Shown here: one piece after another, positions 1-10,857 of the stretch | Numbering within the stretch: position 1 is the stretch's first letter | Layout of the letters: the number at the start of each line of letters is the position of its first letter | DNA from: Solen grandis | Taxonomy: Eukaryota; Mollusca; Bivalvia; Adapedonta; Solenidae | Direction: 5' to 3' | DNA: 64,000 bases | Assembly: GCA_021229015.1 (NCBI GenBank) | Contig: CM037779.1 | Coordinates: forward strand, 1,488,001 to 1,552,000 | Translations under genes and position numbers: made by a program | Notes under the pieces: generated by a model | Told to the model about the DNA's origin: nothing | The model's input: only the letters and a program-made list of their open reading frames with translations | Databases searched by the model: none

Positions 1-1044
1 CTGGTTGTATACAAAATTCCCCGATATCATGTACGAAGTCTAATTTCAGATTATTTTCTTTATTTTAATCTATAATATTACTAAGATTAATGAAAAATAG
101 AACATACTATCCCTCTATAAAATAAAACAACCCAGATCTATATAAAAGTTGCATAACAACCAAACTATAAATAGTAAATACTTTCATAACCTATTCATAA
201 TTATTTTATTTAAGTTTTCTTTTGCATTTTATTTCAATACTTTTATTTCATTTTGAAATATTCCCTCTGTTCAAGGGTCCAAAAGAGTTCACTGGTTTTA
301 ACACTGCTGGGGTTAAAATTCCTTCATGAATTCTCACAGCATAAAGTACTAGTCCAACCCTGAAGAAACATAAAGGGGTTAGTCAAAATGGAAGGCCTTT
401 GTTGACCTTGAGGATGTTAATAATCTTAACAAACGTGTTCCTAAGAAGTTTGACGAAAACAAGAGCACCGCATGCGGGTGCCAATGTTTGTTGTTGTTTT
501 TTATCCCAATGCATTTCAAAGAAACAATGAGGGATATTGTAATCACCACCATCTGTCTGTTGATCTGTCTACTATTCGAAAAACAAGATTTACAATGGCT
601 AATCCATTAAGCTTTCAAAAATCAACACAAAACCATAAAATTAGAAGACAATTTTTTTTAAATTTTTTCATCTGTCTAGTGATCGTGACCATAATCACAC
701 CTGCACAGGTTCATATGATGATAAATCAGTATACAAAGTTAAAAAAAATAACTCTGAAAAAATGACAGAGAAAAATTATCTTAAAACTTGTTTTTGCATG
801 ACAATTCTTCTTGCCAAACTCTGCCAATCAGTGAAATTTTATTTCTGTAACATAAGCAGAGCAGGAGTTACTCAGTTATTGCAGAATTTAGTTTGATGGG
901 AAAAATGTGACAGACAGACAGACAAGACTGATGATGGAGGAATGATCCCTATGTGCCCCCCTCCCCCCCTTACAGAGTGTGACACAATAAATAAATGCAT
1001 ATTCTCTGTTATAACACAAAGTACAGCTGCATCATGATTCCCAC
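1..1044. other. Intronic or downstream CCDC25 sequence
   Basis: AT-rich sequence with no recognisable exon. A short C/G-rich run (about 956-969) and a 'gacagacagacaagactg' motif at about 910 look like the end of a dispersed bivalve repeat. Nothing else is supported. Confidence 0.5.
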
Positions 1045-1148
1045 CTCTTTACTTTTGTGGAAGCCGACTTGCCCTACATCCATGCTAGCCGTCTTCTTCA
1101 AGTTATCCCACATTGTATAAACCACATCTACATTGTTCATCTTGTTCC
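1045..1148 (-). CDS. CCDC25: CCDC25 coding exon 6
   Basis: Acceptor TTTACAG and donor GTGGGA. The exon encodes residues 82-115 ([18 protein letters not shown]...GFHKSKE). KMNNV.VVYT.W.NLKKT and MDVGQVGFH are conserved family blocks. Phase in 1, phase out 0. No following exon was recognised in 1-1044, so the C-terminal exons should lie beyond the window. Confidence 0.92.
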
Positions 1149-4100
1149 CTGTAAACATACCATACCAGGCTCATTTTCCATCAAAATACTTAGTACAGAT
1201 TTAGTATAACTTAAACCTTTACTCTATATGTACTCATTTTTACGTACTGGCATTTACTTACATTCAAATATGGTGAACAGATTTTATTCTAAGCGTTGAA
1301 AATCCTATGCCAGAATATTTTCTTGTACTTATGGCATACCATCTAACCTTTGACATCATTATATGAAGGGGAAAAGACTTCATATTAACAAAATACCTGT
1401 ATTTGATACAAACTTTGTTTCTTGCCTTGAATATATGTATGGGTAAATTTGGAGATTTTATTGTTGTGTTCAATTAAAAATACAAGTATAGAATGAGTTG
1501 TTTTTTTTTAACCAGGTGTCAAATTGTCACTTTCTAATAAGCAAACCTATTTACTAGGACAAACTTTAAAACTGAACAAGATCCATTCAGTTTAGAAAAT
1601 GTTCTCTTTTTTTTTGTTTTTTGTCTAAATAATTTTGTTTTCCTGTGGTAGTATTCAGAGACTTTAGATAAGAAAATTGGGAATTTGATCCCTCTGCTTT
1701 CCAAGACCAAAAATAAAAGGCCCAAAATATTGCACTGTCAGAAATCCATGAGCAACTCATTCCATAACCGGTACTCTCCAAATATTGCCCACTGGATTAT
1801 TATCATTTGCTAGTCATCAATCATTTGCAAGCAATGCCGTCATTCATTGCTTCATGATATAGGAATTTTAGAACCAATGGACTTTCTCGTTCTTAGATTG
1901 ACCGTTCCATAAGGTGATAAGCATGGGTTTCTTTTTTCAGCTGGCATGCAACAAGTCCAAAAATATGCACATTTCTGTTAGCAATAATAGTCCTGAGACT
2001 TCATGATTCTGTATTATGTGGACTAGCAGGTTCATAGCCATCAATTTTTACCGATTTAGTTTAAACATACCACCACTGGAGTGTACTCAGTTGCATAACC
2101 AGCATTCTGAATGTTTGCTATTGTTCTAATCCAAATCTTAAAAATAAGGAAAAGTAGTCCAACAGACTGTATAGTTATTTGTAAAAGGCAGTACCCAGCA
2201 AAGTAAGTAATGGTCCAAACAAGGACTCAAGTTCAGTGATTAGAGTAAAATGTAAGAAAATGTTTCCTTATTTTAAGAAATTGGTTCAAACACAATTCTT
2301 GACAAATGAGTGTACAATGTACACTGCTGTGCATTTTACTATGATATGTTCACACTACAGTACCTTGTATACTGTTGGCTTTAACCAGCTGAGCACAATC
2401 ATCGATAACTGTCTGAGGTACATCATCCAGTGTTTCCCCCTGAAAAGGTCAGTCAATAATTATACACTCTGTATTAGAGATTCTCAGCTGACAAGCTTTC
2501 TTTTGCATATTTTAACCCTTTCCCTCATAGAGGAAACCATGAAAAGACCTATGCGAACAGCATAAAACCAGATCAGCCTGCGAGTAACTCACAGGCTGAT
2601 CTGGTTTTATGCTGTTCGCTGCTCCTCAGTGGTCTGGTAATGAGGATTTTACAATTAAATTTGGTAAGGTTTGAGTTTGGCTTTCTGCAGATCAGGCTTT
2701 ATGTGGTACCTACTGAGCGCGTCAAAATGAGTCTATATGAGGGAAAGGGTTAAGCCACTCTGAATTGATGTTGATAGTTTATGATCATTTCATTGACTGC
2801 TGGGTCAAAAAACATGTACATGTATATGACTATATGTCACGGTATTATTTTGCAATATTAAGGCTTGTTCTGCAGATGAAAATAAATGCATGCAAAAGAA
2901 CATGAAAGCTGAACATAATATCAAATACACTGCATTCTTTGTATGTTGTTGACTCATAGGAAAAACAATGGTTTCAAATTCACACCATTTGGTGCATGCT
3001 CTGGCTTCTAGAGAAAAATCCATGCATGGTTCAAAATACAGTTGCAACTGTGTAGTTATAGTTGCACCTGTATTTGAGATAATAGAAACTTCTGCAGATT
3101 TGTAGTTGCAACTGTATTTTTCATACCTGTCAGGTTAAGCCACTTTTGATCCAAATGGTATACTATACCATGTTATGTTAAAATCTATTGTTGACACTTA
3201 TGAAATCATGTGTAATTTCAAAAATTATAATATTAAGTACTTACTTGATGCAATCGTAAATATACGTGAGCAGATGAGACCTTATCTACATGGAACCTGA
3301 AAATAAAATCTGGTATTTGAAAAAGGCAGAAGTTTTACAAGCAATGAAGTAACTAGAAATGTGTCCAGAGAACACAGATGCCCCCACCTGTTGCTTTTGT
3401 CGCATGGCTTTATTTGTTATTTTTCACTGCTGCCCAAGCAGTGGAATCAGTGTTCCCAGAAAAAAGTGAAAGCTTATCTATGTGAAAATTGGCCAATAAA
3501 AATGCCCTAAATAATATATCCATGAAGCTTTAAGTTTATAATATAAATACTTCTGGAGTTGTGGGCTCCATGAAATTAAAATTCCATATTTTTCCTAAAC
3601 AAAGGCCCATAGTTCTGTCAATGTCAACAGTGATCCGATAAAAATACCCAGGTGCACAAGTTCATGTCCTGAATAATATATCAATGAAGTTTCAAGTACA
3701 AATACTTTCAGAGTTACATGCGTCACAAGCATAAAATTTCATATTTTTTTCAAAAACAAAGGCCCATAACTCTGTCAACTTCAACGGCGGTTCGATGAAA
3801 ATGCCCAGGTGCGCAAGTTTATGTCCTGAATAATATATCCCTGAAGTTTCAAGTCTGTTGTACAAATACTTTTGGAATTATGCGTGACACCAAGTTTCGG
3901 GACAGATGGACATACATAAGGACAGATGGACAAAGGCAAATCTATATGCCCCCTCCCCTCCCCCATTTCCCCCATTTTTTGTGGGGGCATAAAAAACATT
4001 GCGAAACATAATGATAGCATACAGCTTAATGTTTTACAAAGGTTGAAGAAAAATGTTTTTTGTATATTTTTTCTATTATTCCTTTGAAATAAATGATGAT

Positions 4101-7100
4101 CTGATAAAAAAGTTTATGGCCAAAATAAACATGCAAAATTTATTTCAGTCAATTTTTGAAGCGAGTCCCATTGATAAACTATTACTCAGTGTTTTCCCTA
4201 GGTTTTACAAAACTAAGGCTTTGTCAATAGATTGATGTTATTCAACTGCTTGGAAAAATAGGGGTCCTATTCCTGAATATTCAAGTCTATGACTCTAAAT
4301 TAGGTATTCGGTAGAGCCCTGATTACTTCTGGCATGGGGCAGGTTTCACCAAATAGAAGGTTCAATGCCTAAACAGTGCCCAACATTATCAATCACTTAT
4401 ACCAAGTTATAACTACAAGTATACCTACCATACATCCTCTGGAAATCCCCATCGTATAAGGTCTTCATCTGCAAAAGGAATAAAGAAATGTTACAATACT
4501 GAAAAGTATCTTACAAAATAAAGCTTTATATACTACGGTAACTTATTAAGTAAATTTCTCACAAACACTTTAACAAATCAAAGAAGTACAAAATCAAGAA
4601 CAAATAAAAACTAAGAGATTTGCTTTCGTTTCTCTCATTAATTTCTTTCCATAAATGAAATTTAATTTTAATAGCATGAGTCAAACGGGTGTTATCTTAA
4701 GAACACAAAATTGTATAAAAGCGAAAAAAATCCAAGAAACCTTGAAAATGAATTATGCTCTTGTGGTCTGCAATTCTTGTCCATAATGTCTACCCATCTG
4801 TAAAGCTTCAAAGTTATATGTCTCATAGTGCATGACTTATGCTCCAGACAAAACTTAATTGAATATGAAATTAAACAACTGGCAATAACTCCAAAAATAC
4901 ATTTTGCAGAATTAAGGTTTTGTGCACCGCAATTCTCCTTTGTGATGTCTACCCACTATGCTATGAAGTTTCAAGGTTATATGTCTCATAGTGCATAAGG
5001 AATGCTTAAAAAAAAGTATTTAATTCAACAAAGGACAGTAATTCAAAGATGTGATGTGCAGAGTTACAGTTCTTGTGCACTGCATGTCTCCTCAATGTGT
5101 TCTATCCATTTATGAAGTTTCAAGGTTATATGTCTCATAGTGCATGAGAAATGCTCTTGACAAGAGATAAGTATGAAATTTAACAAAAGGCAATAACTCC
5201 AAAAATATGATTAAAGAGTTACTGACTGTTCTTATGCACCACTTCTCCATCATGAAGTATATCCACCAGCGAAGTTTCATATGCTTTTTGAGTTACGTTC
5301 AGACAAAAATAAGTCTGAAATTTAACAAAGGGCAGTTACTCCAAAAATATGATGTGCAGAGTTATGTTCTAGTGCATGATACTTCTCCTCAATGAGTTCT
5401 TTACACCTATTTAGTTTCTAAATAATAGCTATAATACTTTTAAAGTTATGCTCCGGAAAAAAAAATAAGAAATTAAATAAAGGGCAATAACTCCAAATCT
5501 ATGATGTGCAGGGTTACAGTTCCTGTGAATGATATTTCTCTTCCTTGAGATCTATCCACCTGTTTCAAGTTCATAGCTTTGATATTTTCTGAGTTATGCT
5601 CCAGACAAAAAGTGTGACAGACGGACAACTCCGACAAAGACAATGTGTCTCCCCCATATAAATATGGGGGGAGACATAATAACAAGGAAATGTGTCTCTG
5701 TGACATTGATGCCTTGCTGGCATATGTAAATGTTGGTCAGAACCAAATATTTGCTTGTATTTTTAGAAGTTTATATTTTGATGTACTTACTTTCATTTTT
5801 GTCAAATCCCATATATATATAGTAAGCTGGAGATACAACTGAAACAGAACAGAAGAAAAAGGGAATCAGTTTTCTACATCATTTCTCTATCACTGACCTG
5901 ATTTAATACATTAAAGAAAATAATAATATATACATACAACACAATTACATTTCCAAAGTTAAATGGTATTAAACACAGTCTGGATTTACTGTCATATAAT
6001 GGTACTAACACAGTACCTGTGTTTTTCCCCTCTAAAGCCATGATGCTAATGTACATCAGGATTTCTTTATATTACTGTAATGGTATATAAGTAACCCTGA
6101 TCTGTGAGGGATTTGTGTAAGTGGTTTGGTAGTTTCAGCTGGGTAGCTCAGACCGTAGAGCACTTACCCTGTAAGCTAGGGGTCCCCGGTTTGATTCCCA
6201 GTCTGGCTGTACATTTTGCTTAGTTACGATGTCGAAACGTCTTGTGGCGAATCCTTCGGGCCACCGCCGTTACGATTCCATGTTCATAATTTATTGGAGC
6301 AAAATTGATTTTCGTAAATACGGCTTGACAGCGGATTTTGCAACTATAAATCGGTGTATCTTATGAAAGTGTTACCGATTTTGGTCGTATTTTCAAAAGA
6401 AAACCCTTTGCAACCCTTCAATACACAAACATTTTCAAAATCATCGGATTTCGTTTCCGAGTTGAATGATACCGGAAGATCAGATTAAAACACAATAACA
6501 CACGTCGGTTTCAGAAAAAGTGCTTACAAACTTCGAAAATGACATTGACGATACTTTTCTCGCTTTGTGGTAGGAGATTAATTGTCAGTAGATAGCCCAA
6601 TGTGTTTTTAGTTGCATATTTTTGCTTCATCTTCTTGAAAAATCAGCGGTTGTGAATCACGACCGCTCTGCTCCATAGAGTATATAGGGACGGATTTACT
6701 ACCGTGTCGAGCGCTAGCGAGACACAAGGTAGTAACATTACTTCTACATTTTGCTCACCTTGTTAATTTGGCACCCAACATGGGGCCAATACAGTAAAAT
6801 TCTACAGTATATACTGCCTTAGGATTCATTGGGAACATAAAAATGTTAAGTGGGGATTAAATTCCGAATTGGCAAGGGAGTATATAATAATAGCCTATCT
6901 GAGAGAGATCTGTGTAGCTCAGTCGGTAGAGAACTACAAGTTATAGATATCAGGCCTGGATTCACCGGGTGGGGGGGGGGGGGGGGCTTTAGGCCCACCC
7001 CCCCACCAGCTGGCCTGATCATACAATTTTCTAGGTGACTGAAATTGCCTTGATTGGGTAAATGCTTGTGGTAAGTAGTGGAAATCTCCATTGTGAGCCC

Positions 7101-9719
7101 CTTCCTGAAATAAATATTAGGTAAATGACCCGTCACTCAGGCCGACCCCTGCTGTGAAAGCATCCGCTGTTACACTTATCTCAGCTGTCACCTGGGCAAT
7201 GTCATTGTGTCTGCTCTAATCTGAATCAGTCAAATGCTTGTGTGCATTTCACAGACGTCAATTAATGCACTGATAGAGATTAGTATAAATTTAAGTCATA
7301 TTTATTGTGCATTTTATAGTAAAATTAATAAACAAGGATAAATCAAATTCAATGTTATATACACTTTTGACAAAAAATCTTAACATTTATTTTATGGACG
7401 GCTTTAGTGCTCTCTCTATCTTACAGATTATAAGGTGAACATAAATATATGTATTTAAATAGAAAGGAATCATATGTAAAATAACAAATGGACAATAACA
7501 GACATGTCAGTGTTAATAAATTTAATAGAATGTACCCTAGTTATGCCCTTTTAATAGAGCCAAAAAATAAATGTATTACTGTTTTGTGCAAAAGAAATAA
7601 TAACCTTCTCAATCACTTTCTATTTAATATTTAAACTTTTTTTTTTTTAATTCATTTTTTATTTTTAATGAGAGTTTACATAGTCAAAAAGACCCCCAGC
7701 TGTACAAAAACTCGCAATCTAGCTTTGCAGTCGGTGCCATAAAATTTGTATTAATAGCAATATAAATATACAGAAAAAAATATTTTCAAGGATTTAGATA
7801 TACATGTATTGGTTTAGAGGGCTGTGAGTTCAAACCCCAGCTACCATCTATGGTTTTTGTATGCGAGAAATCTTTACGGAGGATGTGAGTCTAGTACTGG
7901 TCCTTCCCAAGAACGAAGGTTAGGTAAATTGCCTGCCTGGGTCAAGAATCTTGTCAAAACAAGAAAATAAGGTGCATTGAAGTTGATTTTAGGGACAAAA
8001 GGCATAAAAACAAACAAACACAAACAAAATAGGCTGATGTAAAAATTTCGTCCCCAAGCAAAAGAACTACTTAGCCCAAGGCTTAGATTTCAATATATAA
8101 ATCATATATATCTAACTATAAAAGCTACTATATTTCCCCAAGATACCCCTCAGAATGCCTCTCCATCATCCTAGAATCATTTTTTCCGGGGGAGCATGTC
8201 CACCCAAGGCTTAGATTAAATCATACATCTAACTATAAAAAAACTACCATCCCCCCACCCCTAGAAACCACTCATAATGCATCTCCATCACCTAGAATAG
8301 TTTTTTTCCAGGGGAACATGCCCGCCCAAGGCTTAGATTTCAGTATATAAATCATATATCTTACTTTAAAAAAGCTACCATATTTTCCCCAGATACCCCT
8401 CAGAATGAATCTCCATCATCCGAGAATCAACTTTTTTTCCGGGGGAGCATGCCCCGGGCCCCCCCTAGCTCTGGCATCACAAGCATGTTTTAGCCCTCCA
8501 AGTTGAAAAATTCTGGATCCAGGCCTGGATATAATGAGACCCTTACAACTTCATAGGGTATACAGTCAAAACGTCCCCTGGTCTAAATGTCCCCCAGTCA
8601 AATCATCCCTGCTTTGGTCAAAACGTCCCCCATGTGACATAAATAATGGTCAAAATGTCCCCCCTTAAAACATCCCCCTTCCAAATACATATATGTGTTT
8701 ATTTTTAAGTGATTATATTAATGATTTTGCATTTGAAGTTTTAAATTTCGGTCATTTAAAGTTATTTTGATATTTTTTAAGATATTGATGATGAATAAAA
8801 ATAATGTTGATGGTAATGTAAAAAATGAAAACCCATCTCTCTCTCTCTCCCTCCTTCACAGTGTTGATGTGTTAATATTTCTGTTGAAAATTAAAGAATA
8901 TATATATTGAAATTCGCGACAATGTGGGGTGTTTGTACAAAACCTAATCAAGTGAAATCCACGACAATGTGGGGTGTTTGTACAAAACCTAATTAAGTGG
9001 TGCAAATTTCAAACCAATATATGTGGTGTTATATATATATGCCACATAAATAGGTCTTATTTAGTATTGCATTTAAATCCGTTTTGTAAAGAAATTATGC
9101 TCAATTCATTTTCCAAAAACTCTAATTTAGAATTGTATTTAAAAAAATAATCTTCTTGCAATGTCAACACAACAATAAATGTTTTCAAAGATGTTAACCG
9201 AAAAATCAAAATGCAGTCTGAGTCAACCAATTTTTTAATTGAACAGGGGGACATTTTGACTTTTTCTGAAGGCTTGGGGAACGACTTGACTAAAAATGGG
9301 GGACTTTTTTTTAATAAATTAGGGACGATCTGACTTTGGGACGTTTTGACTAGGGGATGTTTTGACTGTATACCCTACATAAAAACACTAATTAAGTTTA
9401 ACAAATTAACTTCATTAAATATTTTTGTTCTTAATATTTGATCATCTCTACACTCCTAGGAAGAGAGGAGGTGATTTTCTGCCCAATAAAAATGATGTCA
9501 AAAATCTGTGTCAAAAGATTTGGGATGTGGTGCATACGTGAGAAACATTCAAACTACAACAATAGACACGTTTTGACTACATTACCCCCATTACCCCACC
9601 CATATTTCGGAATTAAGGGATTTGGGTTTACTGGAAAATATATGGCGATGATATCATATAAAATATCAGAAACTGGTTCTGTCTATTTACTTACTGTTAC
9701 AAGTAAAGTAAAACACCAT
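1045..9719 (-). CDS. CCDC25: CCDC25 orthologue (coiled-coil domain-containing 25), six 5' coding exons, 3' end outside window
   Basis: Six minus-strand exons join in phase: 9719-9695, 5838-5791, 4468-4429, 3296-3245, 2439-2364 and 1148-1045. Together they give 115 codons starting at ATG 9717-9719. The protein begins MVFYFTCN. It carries the family blocks [13 protein letters not shown] (residues 16-28), [13 protein letters not shown] (about 31-43), SSAHVYLRL (45-53), [13 protein letters not shown] (69-81) and [10 protein letters not shown] (83-92). These are the NFACT-R/DUF814-like domain of CCDC25. Family proteins are about 208 residues, so the charged C-terminal coiled coil is missing and should lie left of position 1. 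Known of the family: mammalian CCDC25 has been reported as a membrane sensor of extracellular trap DNA, and the domain is related to one found in ribosome quality-control proteins. All six exon joins use canonical splice sites. Identification is from recalled family motifs, with no search run. Confidence 0.93.
2364..2439 (-). CDS. CCDC25: CCDC25 coding exon 5
   Basis: Acceptor TTTCAG and donor GTACTG. The exon encodes residues 56-80 ([11 protein letters not shown]...KANSIQ) plus one base of Gly81. A TTAA-type MITE lies in the upstream intron, its nearer end 73 bases away at 2512. Confidence 0.92.
2512..2753 (+). mobile_element. TTAA-site MITE, family 1, copy 1 (full length)
   Basis: It is bounded by TTAA on both sides and by 14-base inverted ends CCCTTTCCCTCATA / TATGAGGGAAAGGG. 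Inside is a near-perfect palindrome around 'GCGAGTAACTC(A/G)CAGGC' and a conserved block ending 'caaaatgagtctatatgag'. It has no coding capacity. TTAA target duplication plus short TIRs points to mobilisation by a piggyBac-type transposase (inference). It lies in a CCDC25 intron. Confidence 0.88.
3245..3296 (-). CDS. CCDC25: CCDC25 coding exon 4
   Basis: Acceptor TTTCAG and donor GTAAGT. The exon encodes [17 protein letters not shown] (39-55). Phase in 2, phase out 0. [13 protein letters not shown] is nearly invariant in CCDC25 proteins. Confidence 0.92.
3480..3990. repeat. Tandem repeat, unit about 157 bp, plus C/G-rich hairpin tail
   Basis: The phrase 'aaaggcccata.(c/t)tctgtca' recurs at 3601 and 3758, and 'cctgaataatatatc.(a/c)tgaag' at about 3669 and 3824. 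The block ends with 'gacagatggac' repeats and a hairpin formed by 'atgccccctcc' against 'tgtgggggcat'. This is the usual organisation of a bivalve dispersed tandem repeat. It is intronic in CCDC25. Confidence 0.7.
4429..4468 (-). CDS. CCDC25: CCDC25 coding exon 3
   Basis: A 40-base exon between acceptor TTGCAG and donor GTAGGT. It encodes [12 protein letters not shown] (26-37) and two bases of Trp38. Phase in 1, phase out 2. It is far too short to show as an ORF and was found through the WG.PEDVWFHVDK motif. Confidence 0.9.
4740..5690. repeat. Tandem repeat, unit about 150 bp, five to six diverged copies
   Basis: Phrases such as 'gcaataactccaaaaatatga', 'gtgcagagttacagttcttgtgcac' and 'gaagtttcaaggttatatgtctcatagtgcat' recur about every 150 bases. 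It ends in 'gacagacggacaactcc' and a hairpin 'gtctcccccatat.aatatggggggagac' (about 5647-5676). It belongs to the same family as the array at 42.64-43.9 kb. Confidence 0.75.
5791..5838 (-). CDS. CCDC25: CCDC25 coding exon 2
   Basis: Acceptor TTTCAG precedes it and donor GTAAGT follows. The exon encodes [15 protein letters not shown] (residues 10-24) plus one base of Asn25. IYMG.DK..N is the family signature. Phase in 1, phase out 1. Confidence 0.9.
6136..6209 (+). repeat. tRNA-Thr(UGU)-like pseudogene or tRNA-derived SINE head
   Basis: The A box (TAGCTCAGACCGTAGAGCA) and B box (GGTTTGATTCC) are correctly spaced. The anticodon loop reads CCTGTAA, as in a UGU anticodon. The anticodon and T stems have several mismatches, so it is not a credible functional tRNA. 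It is intronic in CCDC25. Confidence 0.55.
6910..7340 (+). repeat. tRNA-like head, long G tract and repeat body (copy A of a diverged pair)
   Basis: A second A-box-like phrase (TGTAGCTCAGTCGGTAGAG) starts at about 6913. A run of about 18 G follows (about 6969-6986), then a complementary C tract. The body from about 7015 ('gtgactgaaattgccttgat', 'agccccttcctgaaataaat', 'gcatccgctgtta') is related to 10015-10350 in the same orientation. Confidence 0.6.
8076..8465. repeat. Tandem repeat, unit about 125 bp, three copies
   Basis: Copies start at 8076, 8203 and 8326 with 'ccaaggcttagatt'. Each ends in a G/C-rich 'ttttttccgggggagcatg' phrase. It is non-coding and intronic in CCDC25. Confidence 0.75.
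8556..9375. mobile_element. 820-bp TIR element with TA target duplication
   Basis: The left end GGGTATACAGTCAAAACGTC and the right end GTTTTGACTGTATACCC are inverted copies flanked by TA on each side. The inner flanks continue as degenerate inverted sequence ('gtcaaaacgtccccc' against 'gggacgttttgac'). No transposase reading frame is present. The TA duplication suggests a Tc1/mariner-like or related driver (inference). It is intronic in CCDC25. Confidence 0.8.
8909..8998 (+). repeat. Two tandem 45-bp repeats inside the TIR element
   Basis: Units 8909-8953 and 8954-8998 differ at only a few positions. Both contain 'acaatgtggggtgtttgtac' followed by 'aaaacctaat.aagt'. Confidence 0.8.
9695..9719 (-). 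CDS. CCDC25: CCDC25 coding exon 1
   Basis: Twenty-five coding bases: ATG, eight codons in all (MVFYFTCN) and one base of codon 9, followed by donor GTAAGT. The start sits in a favourable context (AAAATGG). The first six residues match the conserved CCDC25 N-terminus. The next exon is 3.9 kb away, and the intron holds a TIR element and tandem repeats. Confidence 0.85.
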
Positions 9720-9800
9720 TTTGATTTCGTATTGGACAATAGTTCGGTAGACAAACAAGAAATATCTTGCGCAATGTTTCTCTTTTAGAAAATAAAATCT

Positions 9801-9919
9801 TCAGTTGCGCTGGACGCTTTCATCATAATTCAACACAGCGAGAAAAGCATCCAGCTGATCTGGCAAATACTTGTGTTTAGACTGCGGTATACTGTGGGCA
9901 TTGCGGAGCACCTTTTGCA
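9801..9919 (-). CDS. Possible orphan terminal exon, unrecognised protein
   Basis: A pyrimidine-rich acceptor (ctctctactcacttag) is followed by a 38-codon open frame ending at TGA 9801-9803. The peptide begins QKVLRNAHSIPQSKHKYLP and ends DAFLAVLNYDESVQRN. Composition and codon choice look protein-like, but I do not recognise a family. The stop lies only 81 bases upstream of the CCDC25 ATG on the same strand, and there is no AATAAA between them. It could be the last exon of a neighbouring gene, an upstream frame in a CCDC25 transcript, or chance. Confidence 0.3.
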
Positions 9920-10014
9920 CTAAGTGAGTAGAGAGAATAGGTAAATATAGATATTCAAACATAAAATTAAGTACAAATTTCCATGACTCCCAGTCTTGGA
10001 TTTCATTGAAAGGA

Positions 10015-10350
10015 GGGGGGGGGGCTTTGTCATGCAATTTTTAGGTGCATGAAATTGCCTTGATTTTTCCTTTTTTGTGCTTCCCAATTGTTAGCCCCTT
10101 ACTGAAATAAATTTTACCACCCGACCAGATTACCAGGCCCCTAGCTGCTGTTTCTGGGACTCCTGCTGATAGAGCGTCCGCTGTCATCTATAGATATCAA
10201 CGTCAACTTGTCTTCTTTAATCCGAAACAAATAAACGTTCTAAGTTCTGTTGATTATACAATAATTAAGCTTCTGAATGCCATAGATGTTAATTACTGCA
10301 CTAAGAATGTTACTATGTCGCATCTTATAGTAAATTTAATGAGGATGAAA
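10015..10350 (+). repeat. Repeat body, copy B of a diverged pair (with 6.98-7.34 kb)
   Basis: It shares ordered phrases with copy A: a G tract then 'ggcttt', 'gaaattgccttgat', 'agccccttactgaaataaat', 'gcgtccgctgt' and 'tagtaaatttaatgagg'. An old dispersed element is the simplest reading. Confidence 0.6.
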
Positions 10351-10432
10351 ACAAACCTGCTTTGAACTGTATAAACACGGTCGTAACAAGAAAAGATCAA
10401 AACATTTTTTATTATTATTTTGACGACTTACA

Positions 10433-10435
<3 letters not shown>

Positions 10436-10466
<31 letters not shown>
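10436..10466. repeat. (CT)n microsatellite
   Basis: A run of about 14 CT dinucleotides. It creates the Arg/Glu tail of a spurious frame on the other strand. Confidence 0.9.
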
Positions 10467-10470
<4 letters not shown>

Positions 10471-10532
10471 TTGTTCTCTGTGGTTCTGGTGATATTTTGT
10501 CCATTTTTCCAAGTTGCCAGACCAGCCTTCCC

Positions 10533-10857
10533 CTTTGCACCATTGCCTTTTTTTCCTAAATAGCAATACCAACAAATGAATTTGTATTTTATATTTAATG
10601 ATGGTCCATTTAAATGTTTGATAATTTACGTCATTTTCTTTGCACCATTGCCTTTTTTTCCTAAATAGCAATACCAACAAATGAATTTGTTTTTTATATT
10701 TTATGATGGTCCATTTAAATGTTTGATAATTTACGTCATTTTCTTTGCACCATTGCCTTTTTTTCCTAAATAGCAATACCAACAAATGAATTTGTTTTTT
10801 ATATTTTATGATGGTCCATTTAAATGTTTGATAATTTACGTCATTTTCTTGCACCAA
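10533..10857. repeat. 105-bp tandem repeat, three copies
   Basis: Units start at 10533, 10638 and 10743 with 'ctttgcaccattgcc' and contain 'gatggtccatttaaatgttt'. The unit length is a multiple of three, which keeps a minus-strand frame open. There is no sign of a real gene. Confidence 0.9.

Noticed and set aside
6136..6209. Functional tRNA-Thr gene
   Set aside because: Mismatches in the anticodon and T stems; looks like a pseudogene or SINE head.
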